Assembly (NCBI GenBank): GCA_963693315.1
Contig: OY856188.1
Coordinates: 3,222,257 to 3,286,256, forward strand
Source: Diogma glabrata
Taxonomy: Eukaryota > Arthropoda > Insecta > Diptera > Cylindrotomidae
Length of the DNA: 64,000 nt
Direction: 5' to 3'
Below are positions 1 to 10,667 of this stretch, one piece after another. A program made the position numbers and the translations under genes. The notes below the pieces were generated by a model. It saw only the letters and a list, made by a program, of their open reading frames with translations. It did not search any database and had not been told where the DNA came from. The stretch's first letter is position 1. Each line of letters begins with the position of its first letter.

Positions 1-262
1 TTTTTGATCTACGGGTGTGACAACCCCGCGCACTCGAGTTTCTGCTATTAACATACGAACTAACATAAGATTTCACATACCAATTGGCAATATCATTGAG
101 GCATTATTAGTCAAGGTAATATCTTACGGGGGCTGGCGGATGAACTGTATTCAGCCAACGGTAGCATATAACTCTAAATCTGAACTTTCATCATTGAGGA
201 AAACAGTGCGGCGCATATGGTCAAAGAATATGCCACTAGTTGGATTATTGCCAACCCAATTT
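1..262 (+). repeat. Diverged LINE leader copy
   Basis: This stretch aligns by eye with 37873-38165. Shared landmarks in the same order are a 'gatctac-gggt' start, 'tcacatacca', 'ggcaatatcatt', 'ctggcgga' and 'ggattattg'. In the other copy the block runs into LINE coding sequence, so I infer it is the untranslated leader of that LINE family. Here it is cut off from any LINE ORF, and the ORFs inside it are not convincing genes. It may extend left of the window. Confidence 0.6.
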
Positions 263-920
263 ATTTTTGTCTGTTTTGTTGTTCTCAAAAATCTCCTTTT
301 TGCCCTATTATTTTCTTTTTATTTCGTTTATCTTATCATGAAATATTGGCTTATATCATATTGTTGCGTTTTTCCCAACCTTACTCTAAATTCGATAAAC
401 GCAATTCCCAATCTCCTTCTGAGTTCGATCAATGTTTAGTAAGCAAACACACCAGGTTTTATTAAGTCTTCAACTCCTTAATTCTTCCACAACAGGAAAA
501 TAATACAGCAAACAATATTTCTAACTGGCATTTCTACTCAATAACACTTAAAACTTTATTCACATAAACTAATATTTAAATCACTTTTATAATTTTAACT
601 TTGCTGTCACAGGTTTAAAATAAAACTAATCTAATTTTGCAAGGAATCCCTCCTTATATACGATTATCCATAATCTCGATTATTCTATGACTCTAGGTCA
701 CTTTTTAAAAACCTTGGGAAAAATATTCGATTATTATACATTGATTCATAAAGTAATTTTATTGTTTTTCATGTTGATCCTTTTTCTAAGAAGAGAATGT
801 GACCTTGTTCTTTTTTTAAAATATTGTACATATAACGAAAATTAAGGTTTTGAATTTCATTACGTTTATGTAGAATCGTAACATCACCCTCCATCTAAGC
901 CTGTTCGTCCCGAGCAGGTT
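263..920. other. AT-rich spacer, nothing recognised
   Basis: Low-complexity AT-rich DNA between a repeat fragment and a gypsy relic. No gene, RNA or repeat could be recognised. Confidence 0.5.
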
Positions 921-1355
921 CTACATTTCTCCTCCAATTATGAAATCTAAACATTTTTTTATATTTCTCAGACTGTTTAGAATTACTTCCGGGCCCTTTT
1001 CAACTTTTTGACCATAAATTTGTTCTATGTCGGCCCACCGTGATGAGTATGAATTCTCATTACTTCTAAAGTTCTCCTTATCTTTTCCCTTTAAGTATTT
1101 CACATGGCCGTATCCGTATCCCTGAACCAGCTGCGATTCATCCCCGTTTGAAGCCTTTTGAACCACTTCATTTACGTTGCTCCCTTCGTTATGATGGACC
1201 TGAACTTGTTTCCTTTTTAACATTCGGCGTTTGTTTATACATCTGTGTCGTATGACGTTTCTCTCCCTCATCTGTTTGGATGATGGTTCTGAATTTTCCT
1301 CTGCACTGCATAGTTTCTCATCGCTGCCAAAATATGTGAACTCTGCCTCATTCAC
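921..1355 (-). pseudogene. Unrecognised ORF next to gypsy protease relic
   Basis: A 144-codon open frame on the minus strand, directly downstream of the protease relic at 1378-1758 and on the same strand. It is hydrophilic and rich in K, R, E, N and S, with no catalytic motif that I recognise. By position it would lie between protease and reverse transcriptase, or at the end of a truncated element. No RT motif follows to the left, so the element is truncated here. I take it as part of the same degraded element rather than a host gene. It may be non-coding by now. Confidence 0.35.
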
Positions 1356-1377
1356 AAGTAGTTACCTCTCAACATTA

Positions 1378-1758
1378 TTAAACTTTAGGATCGTACATCC
1401 AAAATCGAAGACTAATCCCTTCGGCTTCATGAAGTCCATCCCCCAAAATGACTTCATCCATAATGTTTGTCACTAGCACCTCTTGTTGATAGCAGTTGTT
1501 CCCTAATTTTATTTCAGTGATAATTTTCCCTGCTATATCAGCGCATTCTCCAGTTATCGTTTGTAGTTTTAATCCATCTGATTGTTCCAAAACGCCGCCA
1601 GTCAAACCTTTGCGAACGAAAGTTCGAGCTGAACCTGTATCCAGTACCATGAAGCATATTTTACCTTCAATTTGTCCTTCGATACTTAAACTCGCACCAT
1701 TTACCGCTATTCTCGAAATTAGGATGTAGGTAAGATTCTCCTCGCTTCTCGGCTTCAC
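1378..1758 (-). pseudogene. Retrotransposon aspartic protease relic
   Basis: A 126-codon minus-strand frame with the layout of a retropepsin: a beta strand leading to the active-site triad VLDTGSA (residues 39-44), then a flap region, then VILGDGL near residues 103-109, which matches the ILG motif closing such domains. It lies downstream of a CCHC zinc knuckle at 1847-2041, the usual gag-to-protease order of Ty3/gypsy elements. In the family this domain cleaves the Gag-Pol polyprotein. No reverse transcriptase or integrase follows, so the element is a fragment. The frame shift relative to the zinc knuckle suggests decay or a normal gag/pol frame change. Confidence 0.7.
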
Positions 1759-1846
1759 AGTTCTATCTTCAACGGTCTTCCGTTGAATAGGAGACCAAGA
1801 TCTTTCACGCTTCCTGTTCTACGCTTCCTTCCAGCATAGATGTTTC

Positions 1847-2041
1847 CTACTGCTGTTCCTGAACCCTACGTTTTCCGTTTCTTCGGCTCCTCTGTTCTTC
1901 ACAGAAGACGACAACCTCTCTCCCATTTTTCTTGCACTCCCGTGCCATGTGACCCTCTTCATCACATACCCAGCATCTGATGTCGCTTCCACTTCTGTGT
2001 GTCAATACATCTCCTTTGATGTTAGACCTGTCGCCGGTCAC
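1847..2041 (-). pseudogene. Gag zinc-knuckle fragment (CCHC)
   Basis: A 64-codon minus-strand frame with a single complete CX2CX4HX4C knuckle (CWVCDEEGHMAREC), preceded by a short basic segment. CCHC knuckles of this type bind genomic RNA in retroelement Gag nucleocapsids. The upstream capsid part of Gag is not recognisable to the right, so only the nucleocapsid end survives. It lies about 90 bases upstream of the protease relic on the same strand, which supports one gypsy-type fragment spanning about 921-2041. Confidence 0.65.
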
Positions 2042-2229
2042 TTTATTAAGGTTCTCAAGCTAATTGGTACGATTATCTTAAATATTTTTAGGGTCTACTT
2101 GTAGCTATCTATCTTCGTTTTGAGCTTATTTGTTTTTTTTTCAGTTTTTGAGTAAATATCAGGATGCTTTGACGTTTTATGCATTGAAAATTTTATGTGT
2201 CTAAGTTTGGAAGGGAGAACCTTATTAGT

Positions 2230-2610
2230 GTTCAAGAAAATGGCCATTTCTAATGTTTATACCTGTAAAAGCTCGCACATCGAGGACACTCGAATAGAAT
2301 GGTGCTGACACTATCACTTGATCAATGTGATTTCAAGTACTTCCATACCCAAGTATGCGTATGAATCGGTCGCTGCGGATAGAATGTGCTGATAATTCGA
2401 ATTCAAATACAGGTTGTTTGGACCCATCTATAAGGGTCTATTAATATGCCAATTAAAGTCACCAAGAACACAATAAAATCCCATTCTGGTAATATAACTT
2501 CTTCCAGTGCTATGTAGAAAGCGTCCTTGTCAGCGGTATTAGGTTCAGTATGCAGTTGCTGCATTCACGGCAATGAGAGATACATTGTTGTATGTACGGC
2601 GTACCAATCA
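2230..2610 (-). pseudogene. RTE-like LINE endonuclease relic
   Basis: Read on the minus strand, this stretch gives pieces typical of the apurinic-like endonuclease of RTE-clade LINEs: a KDAFY-like segment, then VLGDFN (the conserved GDFN metal-site motif), then an IHTHTW-like segment that in this clade precedes the QIDHV motif. The frame is broken several times and no long ORF survives. Its class matches the RTE reverse transcriptase relic at 35246-36078, but whether they are the same family cannot be told because they do not overlap. Confidence 0.45.
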
Positions 2611-3634
2611 AATTCAAAATCAATCAAACTCAGTATGTAATATTGACACACATTCTAGTTATCTTTCTTAAACCATCTCCAACTCCCTACAAAAACTAAA
2701 ATCAAAATGAAATATCGCATCAGTTATAGAAATGCCGCTAGAAATGAAGTGACATCATTCCCTTCTTTATAATGATATAGCCAGAGCCTATCAGGATGTA
2801 GCAGGTCAAATGATTAATGTGAAAAAACCCATTGTCTGCAGGATCGAAGGGCATCATTCCTGCAGTCAATCAACATTCCAATAACCTTCCTGGCTGGTAC
2901 ATATTTTCAGGCGCAATGAAATACAAAACAAAATTGTATTCACCTCAATTTCCCCCTGTACAATATTTCAAATCTAAAATCAAGGTCACAAGAAAAGGAA
3001 CAAAGGAAAAAAATTAAATAGTAAAACGAAAACAACATGAAAAAAATCAGAATTTCTGGAGCTTTCTTAGTAAAGAATGGATTTAGAATATTTGAGAAAT
3101 TAAAAAATTGAATATAAAAGAAATTCCTATGGCAAGATGAGAATTAGTTTAAAATGAGACGGCGATAATGTAAATTTTATTTAAATTAGACGGCGATAGT
3201 GTAAATAGTTGTAGCGGAATGTGATTGTGTTAAATGAAACTAAATTATAAACGAAATGGTGTATCCTAAACATAAAACCGTGTAAATAGAAGTAAAATTT
3301 ATTTTTTGTAAGTACATAGATTGTTTGGGAAAAATGGAAAAATTAATATTTGTTTTTCATATAATTCAATAAAAAAAAATGATCGTGATTTGAAGTGATT
3401 AAAAGTTCATGTCTTTTGTGACATAGTCAACGAGAAAAATAAAATTAGGAACATATCTCTAAGCCCGAACTAAAAATTTGTTTGCTCTCTGCGTTTAATC
3501 CTATTTGCACCTGAATTAGTTTGCCGCAGAGTTACATTTTTTGTGATATCTGCGTTGCTAGAATTTTTTTTAAAGGATTAAACTTGAAATTCTCTTTTAC
3601 GCCCAATTTTATAATTCTCATTCGTTTATTGACA
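2611..3634. other. AT-rich spacer, nothing recognised
   Basis: No gene, RNA or clear repeat seen. A 61-codon ORF at 2832-3017 has no recognisable features and is probably chance. Confidence 0.5.
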
Positions 3635-3945
3635 GTCACGATTTCTATCGACTTACTCTGGAACGATCATTTATAATGGCAAAGGAAAAGAGCTTGTCGG
3701 GAAATCTGACAACAATATATGGAAGAAGTATTTCGCTCTATAATAAATACTACACATTGTATTGGTAATTTTTTTTAAGTTTGACTACCTGCATCTGTTT
3801 CCATCTGGATCCGTTACACGTATAAATTTAACTATTTGTCTTGGGGTAGCCACCAACGCCCATCAACACCTTAAATCGAATGTTGTTGTGAGGCCTAGGT
3901 CAAAACGATATCTACGTGTTGTTATATACCTTAATACAAAAAAAA
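3635..3945 (+). mobile_element. Decayed LINE 3'-end fragment
   Basis: The bases at about 3637-3705 match the start of the LINE 3' coding region at 62905-62970 (acttactctggaacgatcat, then ggcaaaggaaa-agcttgtc). At about 3845-3935 the sequence matches the last codons and 3' UTR of the same LINE (a 'catcaacacctt' to 'ttgttgtgaggcctaggtc' track, then 'tatctacgtgttgtt'). The middle of the coding region is missing, so this is an internally deleted, 5'-truncated copy. It ends in a run of A, as expected for a retroposed LINE. Confidence 0.65.
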
Positions 3946-4706
3946 ATAGTAACATTTTCCACATACATGAAGTGACGAAATTCCAAACAAGTTGATTTAC
4001 TGCCTCAAAATTGTTTTTTTGTATAGAAGAAGAGATCATGAATTCGGTTTATTTTACAACATTACACGTATTTTTATTGTTTATTTAATATAATTACATC
4101 ATTATAATTTTAATTACCTTTATTTCTCTAAACATGATCTGTCAGTTATAAAATTTATTTATCGATTAGAAACGTCGTTTAATATTAAACAACTTTTATA
4201 TTATTATCAACAGACAACAACGTGTTTCAAACATAGCCACCAACTTTGTTGTTATTAATTTGTATGAATCAGAATAAATTTTTTTCTTCATTTGGAGGTG
4301 TAGCAACTATAACAAATATTAATCGAATTGATTACGTATTTCCGATTTAATTTATTATGAAAAGTATAATAGTTTCGTCTAAAATATTTATTCATCACCT
4401 TCCTTGTATTGAATCATAATTCAATTACAAACCACATATGGTAGTCATTATTTTTTTGATATGCGAGGGAATGTTTAGAGGTATTCAATCTAAAAGTTAG
4501 AGACTGTAGAATTTCGTATTAGATAATAGAACTTATTTTTGAAAAATCTGATTTATATTCTAGCTACAGTTATCATTATTTGTCAATGGTGTTGACTACC
4601 AACATCATCTCACCACCCACTCATTTTATTTTTTTTTCAAAGCAGTTATATAAATAACACCTTTTCTTGATTAATACTTATTAAATTTTTATTTATTTTT
4701 TTTTTT
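3946..4706. other. AT-rich sequence upstream of host gene
   Basis: Very AT-rich, with runs of T and A. It may be the end of a further upstream intron of the host gene, given the splice acceptor candidate at 4707-4709. No promoter element could be assigned. Confidence 0.4.
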
Positions 4707-5143
4707 CAGACGAGTACATCATCATCATAATATCAACTGAGAAGAACGCATTCTTCTGTTGATCAATAAATTTCAAAAATGTTTATATAAATAATAAAAC
4801 CTGCCATAGCAGGTTAAAATTTATAGATGGTTTTCTTATTTTACGTTATCTTCTTTACTTTTTCTCAATTATAAATTTAAAAAAAAATAATTATTAAACA
4901 AACAACGTTGACTTCCGCTTAAAGAAAAATAGTAAAAAAATAGAAGAAAAAAAAAAATTAAAAGTAAAATTATCACATATTACTTCTATCCTCATCTTCT
5001 AATTAATTATTTAATTCTTACAATTACATAACTTAACTTAGTTATTTGCTTAATTTAAATAGCAAAATTTTTTTATTTATTAAAATTATAAATAAAATTA
5101 ATTTTAAATTATAAAAGTAAAACGAAAAAATCATAAATTCAAA
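4707..5143 (+). other. Putative acceptor and 5' UTR of host gene
   Basis: A long polypyrimidine run followed by CAG at 4707-4709 is a good splice acceptor. If it is used, the first coding exon would begin at 4710 and carry about 434 bases of 5' UTR before the ATG at 5144. This is an inference from the splice-site pattern only. Transcription could also start within this segment. Confidence 0.4.
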
Positions 5144-5287
5144 ATGAAACCACCAACAACAGAAAATTTAACAAGTTCCCAGCATTGCTTTATTAAACCA
5201 TCACAATCGTTAACATCGCTACCACCACCAAATGGCGATTTGATACAAGCAAAATTAAGATTTGAACGTCCGTATAACAGTTTAAAG
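5144..5287 (+). CDS. Host gene, first coding exon (spectrin-repeat protein)
   Basis: Forty-eight codons from an ATG in the context TTCAAAATG, close to the insect start consensus, to AAG followed by GTGAGT, a strong splice donor. The exon ends in phase 0. The peptide begins MKPPTTENLTSS and ends FERPYNSLK; it is polar and proline/serine-rich with no signal peptide or membrane segment. I join it to the exons at 43351 and 45507 because all three are phase 0, lie on the same strand and have consensus sites. Only transcript data would prove the join across 38 kb. The whole gene may be a nesprin/Klarsicht-type spectrin-repeat protein, on the evidence of exon 3. Exon 1 alone carries no recognisable domain. 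Confidence 0.7.
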
Positions 5288-5699
5288 GTGAGTTAAATTC
5301 TTTTTTGTTTTATTGTTTAACAAAAAAAAAAGAATTATTATTGTTTCGGAAAATAAAAAAAAATGCTTTTGTTTTGACATTAAATTAGCAACGACGACAA
5401 AATTTTAATTTAAAATTTAAAACTTAATTGAAAATAGTTGCAAAAAAAGTACAGAAAAGAAATTTGATTACCATAAATTTTTAATATAACAACAAAAACA
5501 GCAGATGATGAATAAAAGTCAATGAACCCGCGTATTATTTCAACCGGTAATGGATATTTGTCGATTAAACAATAATTATGTTTATTTTATTTGTAAATTG
5601 TGAAATTTAGGCAAACGATTGATTGTGTACACAATATTTGTGAACTCACAGAAAAAAAAATTACAAAGGTTTATAAAATATTGTAAAATTATAGGTCTG

Positions 5700-5910
5700 G
5701 TACACCGTGAATGTCCACTAGTTGGTCGTTTATGCTATTATATTGTTATCCTTGGCTAGAGCTACCGCAAACTCTTGCGACCGATCTGAATAAAATAAAT
5801 TTTAAAACAAACGGTTCAAGCGACGCAATATCCGCACGAAGTAGGTACATTTCTTGCCAAGACAGCTTTGCATACCAGTTGAATTGGATATATCAGAATA
5901 GTTGAGGAAG
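5700..5910 (+). repeat. Dispersed repeat shared with 59.6 kb
   Basis: The 5818-5900 part aligns by eye with 59568-59650: both run through 'tatccgc', 'ggta', 'attt', 'gacag-ttt', 'ccagt' and 'atcag' in the same order and spacing. It is a degenerate two-copy family within this window, of unknown type. The 64-codon ORF inside it is not supported as a gene. Confidence 0.4.
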
Positions 5911-6324
5911 ACAATGCGTCGCGTTTTTAGACAGTTGCGTCACGTTCGTAAACTTGTTCCACTAGACACCAGTGCGTCTCGTGAACAAATGTTCACTCAC
6001 GAAAAACGGTTTTTTTACCTCTTGTAATAAAATATACTATTTTTTTATTCATTTTGCAAAACATTAAAATCGTTTTATTTGTACCGTTATTTGGGATTTT
6101 AAGACATTTTCAGCTATTACGTAAAGAAAGACTGTTGAAAATTTGGTTGGTATATAAATAATGGTTGGTACATTCACCAGTTCATTCATATGTTTCTTCA
6201 GGTTCTGAGTTTATTGCCAGTAGGAGGTGTCTTGGATAGCAAAGTTATTCGTGCAATTTCTTGTTTTTTTTACCATGTTTATCATTCGGTTCTTCCCTAT
6301 GGAAGTACCAAAGTCAAAAAACTA
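5911..6324. other. Intronic, nothing recognised
   Basis: AT-rich intron sequence with no gene or repeat that I can name. Confidence 0.4.
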
Positions 6325-6960
6325 CATCTCGCGCCCATTTTTAGGGTTCCGTTTTTTATACGGTGAGAGTAAAACGAGTTTTTCACATTATATCGATTAT
6401 CTCGTAAACTATAAATGCTATGGACCTGAAATTTGAGATGCGTATAAAACTAGGCTGTCCACATAAGATGACAGATACAAATAAAACTAATGTTGCTTTC
6501 GTTTGGTTTACAGGGTTACGATGTGAGACCTTTGAGAAAATACATTTTTTTATGGATAGGGTATCATATAAAAAGGCTTCATTTCAGTATTCCTTTAAAA
6601 TTTATTTTGGAATTTTGCACCTCACCTTTTTTTGTATAATTTTGAATAATGACGTTTTCTTCGTGTTTTCTTACCTCGATTAGCTCCGAACCTAACTGAT
6701 CGAAAATCTTCAAATGTATTTGGAATGATAGAAAAATTAGCACGTTTTTAATAAAAAATATATAACAGTGTCATATACTCATAATCATATTTATGGAAGA
6801 GGGTGGAAGGGGGTGGAAATGAGAAGGGGTAAATACAATATTTAAAATGTGGTCAAGTGGGGTGTCATTTGAAAGAGCACATAATTTAGAAATCATTACA
6901 ATTTTTTTAGAATTTTGCAATGCACAGGCTTTGTATTATTGTAAAAAAATATTTTTAGTA
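6325..6960 (+). repeat. AGGGTTCCGT-type dispersed repeat
   Basis: The motif AGGGTTCCGT at 6343-6352, followed by an 'atctcgtaaact' and 'gacctgaaatttg' stretch, resembles a class of short interspersed repeats common in arthropod genomes. Two degenerate internal blocks (about 6565-6625 and 6865-6925) share a 'tttagaattttgca' core. The same core recurs near 8690-8735, next to the tRNA-Lys pseudogene. The ORFs at 6227-6683 lie in this repeat and are not convincing. Identification as a family is from general knowledge and weak. Confidence 0.4.
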
Positions 6961-7535
6961 TGTAGCCGCTCTATCCCCTTAATTTCGACACTTGATTGAC
7001 CGAAAAAATAATCAAATTTAAACCATTTACAAGCTGGTGGAATTGAATCTTTCTTGAGTTACCATAAACAACTATGCGGATAAGATTTAACCTAGAGTAA
7101 CATTTTTTGATTCATTTTTTATCAATGTAGTTTTGATTGTAATTTACTTTTGACATTTACGATTAAACATATATTTTGTTAACCGTCTATGGTCTGGCAA
7201 TATAAAGACATTACAACACAACTTTTTGTCAATAATTTTTGATATTGTATTCCTTTACATTCACGGAACTCTTGGCGAGCGAATTTTATTCGCACTTGTC
7301 TGACTTTTTTAGTTTAGAAGCGGTAAGACAGAAAATTATGAAGTTAGCATAATTTGTAAACAAGTTCAAGTAGACCAATTTATTATATTTTATTTGTAGT
7401 AACTTACAGTTCAAGTCTAGCGTCTAGCGTTTCTTGCTATTTTGCTTCTAGTTTTTGCCAAGCCAAACAAAATTCAATTTTGTAAACTCAAGCTTACAAT
7501 AATAAAATAACGGAGTAAATACTAAATACTGTCAA
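6961..7535. other. Intronic, nothing recognised
   Basis: AT-rich intron sequence. No supported feature. Confidence 0.4.
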
Positions 7536-7742
7536 TCTTTGTACGTACATCGTACAAATGGAATGCTTTGCCCGAATCAATAGTCTCAAGTGCCTTCAAT
7601 CCACAAAGATTTAAAGAAAGCGTCCACCTATACCTCAAGACGCATGTTGTTGTGGGACCTGGGTCTTAAAAGGTATCTATGTGTTGTTGTGACACATTTT
7701 GTAATTCCTACTACACAACACTTTTTATTAAAAAAAAAAAAT
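7536..7742 (+). mobile_element. 5'-truncated LINE copy (3' end only)
   Basis: About 200 bases nearly identical to the last part of the LINE at 62890-63583: the 'gtacgtacatcgtacaaatgg' analogue, the 'ccttcaatccacaaagattta' coding tail, the stop, the 'ggtatctatgtgttgttgtg' 3' UTR and an A-rich tail ('ttttattaaaaaaaa'). It begins abruptly inside the last coding segment, the normal result of incomplete reverse transcription. The close match to the 63-kb copy indicates recent activity of this subfamily. Confidence 0.85.
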
Positions 7743-8744
7743 TGTCAAATATGAAAACTGAATTAAAAGGTGATGTTAAACACTCAATACGGATATTCTT
7801 TATTCAACAACCCAAATCACGAATCCTCGAATCACATCCATACTGTACTGAAACTTTATTATTTGACTTTCAGAATCATCGAAATTTAACCATGAAAAAC
7901 CGACACTATTTACAAAATATATTTAAAGTTTTAGAAGTTAAACGTGGTTGATTTAATGGTTTTACAACGATCCATATTTTGTATTTAAAAAAAAAATTTA
8001 AATTTTCTGTCTTGGTTTTGATTTAAAAAATGAGAATTAAAAGTGAAATTAACACGAATTTTCGGACAAAATTGATACAGTTGGACGTGCCAGCAATATT
8101 ATTAAACGTGTCAATTCTGGCACGCATATACTGGTCGGATTTGACCAATTCTCGAACTTATTCAAGATATAACCTGACCAATATTTTCAGAAAATAGTTT
8201 TGGTGTAGGTCAAAAATTGGTTGAGCCATACCAAGCACGACAGTAATATTCTACACACGGACGACGATTAAATCACTTTTAGATCAGTTAAATTTGTTCG
8301 GTATTGAAAAACTTTTTATATCGACTCAAGAACTCTTAATTGTGTATTGCAGATTTAGTGAGGTTGAACACATGTTTGATCCATTCCATGTTATTTTTAA
8401 TTTCCACTCCAAGAAGACTAACTAATTCAGTTTCATTCTGTTCTTCTTGGTTTATCTTAATGGGAAAACCTTGATATCCCTCCATTCATGAAATACGACA
8501 TAGGTTTTGTTTGTTTGGTTTAAATGTAACAATATTACGATATCCACATTCCAATGTACACGTCAAGCTTTTGTTGGTAGAATTAAACAACAATACTCTA
8601 TTAGCGATTTTTGTAGCACGAGATCGAATTTTAGGACAAACTAGAAAATGACGAACTAAAACACAACTAGAATTTCATATGAAGGTTATTTCAGGATTCC
8701 TTAGAAATATATTTTGAAATTATGCACCGCGCCATTTTTCTTAC
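7743..8744. other. Intronic, nothing recognised
   Basis: No supported gene or RNA. The last ~60 bases resemble the repeat at 6565-6625. Confidence 0.4.
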
Positions 8745-8804
8745 CTATAGAACATGAGACCATTAATCTCAGTGTCGTGGGTTCGAGCTGCATGTTGGGC
8801 GCCA
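8745..8804 (+). pseudogene. tRNA-Lys pseudogene with encoded CCA
   Basis: The sequence from about the D-loop to the 3' end matches an insect tRNA-Lys: a 'tagaacatgaga' D/anticodon stem, 'taatctca' closing the anticodon arm, the T arm 'gtgggttcgag', and a 3' acceptor strand 'gttgggcg' followed directly by CCA. The 5' acceptor strand and part of the D arm are missing, and the loop reads CCATTAA instead of the usual CTYTTAA, so it cannot decode lysine. Since animal tRNA genes do not encode CCA, its presence suggests a reverse-transcribed mature tRNA. Confidence 0.7.
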
Positions 8805-9734
8805 TTTGTAATGGGATCGTACCTGTTTGTTCCCAACTACAGAGATAACAAGTTGCATTTAGTTATTTACAGTATTAAATCCAATTAAAAAAATGATCCC
8901 ACTAATGGATTCCCTGTTAATATTCTTCGTCGTGAGGTTCGTTTTTGGTATCACGTGCTTTAAGAAGATTAGGGCGGTGGATCCAGACGGATTACGAAAC
9001 GAAAATAGGGTAACATCTGCCAAGAAGAGGGGCTACAGAACGCGATGTTGTGCATCAACATAACTATCAATCAGTACAACCTAGAAATGCCGTTATACAA
9101 CGATCACGTGAGGTGAGAAATGGTTATGGAAATTCATTCGATTTCAACTTACCGAATGAAAACTATTCATCGCCGCGTTCACCTACATTCTTTAGTATTT
9201 TTTTCCAGTAAATCAACCTTCTATTTATTGTGGGATATTGTTTGCAGACCGGTACAATGTACTTGATTACCTAAAAATAAAGAAAGGACGCAGTTTCCAA
9301 TTCACTTCGAAATCTCGTCCGTTAAGAAATTAATCGCGTTCAAGTTTGCGATATATTTTCCTGTTACAGAGCTTCATTGATTTCCCATATCTTAAATGTG
9401 TACGAAGTTAATTAAGTCTCCAATCTCCCTTATTCTTGTAGAACGGTAAGATAGTAGAACGGTCTCTAAAACCGTTTGGAATGGAGTAACGAACGGTCGC
9501 TTTTCCCGATTTATTTTGATTCTTCAGACCGTATCTGTTATGCCACCTGTTATCTTCATTGTTTTTTGATCAATCGTGACCATTCAAATAGCCACCAAAG
9601 AAGGTATATTCAATTTGTGGTGCATTTAAAAAAAAATCAATAAGTTCCACACTTTGCTGCTATGACCAGTTTGATACTCATTATTTTATCGCTGTTCTTC
9701 TGTATGCTGATGATGTTTTCTTGCATTTCCTTTG
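8805..9734. other. Intronic, nothing recognised
   Basis: Moderately AT-rich, no long ORF and no recognised repeat. It holds a few less AT-rich stretches (about 8930-9130) that might be old coding sequence, but I cannot name any. Confidence 0.35.
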
Positions 9735-9738
9735 ATAG
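9735..9738. repeat. Target-site duplication ATAG (left)
   Basis: ATAG lies just outside the left LTR and is repeated at 17792-17795 just outside the right LTR. Four-base duplications are typical of Ty3/gypsy integration. Confidence 0.75.
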
Positions 9739-10074
9739 TGATGTGGAATTGGGAATTCCACTGGCCTTTAGACGAACAATTAAAATAAATTAACGCAACT
9801 GCACTTAAAGAAAATCACTTTTATTTCTTTATTTAAAATAATTTAATTTAATTATAGATGATTCTTTCTCAAAAATATGTTCAATCCAAATGACATTATT
9901 TTTAATGAGCATCTTGTTTTTATATACTTAAAACGGAAATGGAAAAATATAATTCACAATAAAATATTGCTTAGCTCTAAAAATAATAATTCACAATTGT
10001 AATGCTTAATTCTAATTTAAGAAGTATTGTCAGATGTACATACAATTATAATAATATAAGGGTGGTATACAACA
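9739..10074 (-). repeat. 3' LTR of gypsy element
   Basis: 336 bp, beginning TGATGTGG and ending ACAACA on the plus strand, which gives canonical TG...CA ends in element orientation. It differs from the 5' LTR at one base that I could find (9870). The element reads right to left, so this is the downstream LTR that would supply the polyadenylation signal. Confidence 0.93.
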
Positions 10075-10087
10075 CCCCTCCCCCTTT
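10075..10087 (-). promoter_or_regulatory. Polypurine tract
   Basis: Directly next to the 3' LTR the minus strand reads AAAGGGGGAGGGG. This is the expected position and composition of the purine primer for plus-strand DNA synthesis. Confidence 0.85.
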
Positions 10088-10667
10088 AAAAGAAATTTAT
10101 TTATAATGAAATTAAGTTTTGTAATAATATTTGAAAAATAAATAATTTTTTCTGATTAAAAAAAAAAATTTTTTTATGCAATTTATTTTTGGGTTAATGT
10201 TTTTACATTGAAAAAAAAAACAGTTTCTTATCACATCAAATTCATTCTTTTTCGAGAGTACAACAATCGACAGAGATCGATATTACTGGATCTACTAACA
10301 TATGAAAATTATAATAACAAATGTAAAATGATAAGAATTACAATTTCAAGGATTTGCTTTTTTTTTGAAATTCATTTTTATAATTTGATTTGTTTAAAAT
10401 GCATATATGTATTTCCTTATAATAAATTTTGTAATCTAATTTATTTATTGAAAATCATTATTTTTCTCTTTTTTTTTTTTTGAAATTTTGTTTTAATTCC
10501 ATTTTAATTTAATTTTAATTTATTTTTATTTTAATTTAATTTTATTTTAATTCAATTTAATTTAAATTTAATTAAATTTAATTTAATTTTAATTTAATTT
10601 AATTTAACTTTAATTTGATTCAAATTTTATTTTATTTTAAATAATAAATAATAAACATTCATTTTGA
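10088..10667 (-). other. 3' UTR of gypsy element, with (TTTAA)n-like low complexity
   Basis: Follows the pol stop in element orientation. The part at about 10495-10640 is almost pure T/A, built of TTTAA/TTTTAAT-like units. There is no env ORF; the AT-rich ORF at 10208-10483 on the plus strand is antisense and unconvincing. Confidence 0.7.

Noticed and set aside
17..439. 140-codon frame at the left edge
   Set aside because: Its first part is the LINE leader repeat and the rest is AT-rich hydrophobic translation, with no motif.
10208..10483. 91-codon plus-strand frame
   Set aside because: Antisense to the gypsy 3' UTR and made of low-complexity AT-rich codons.
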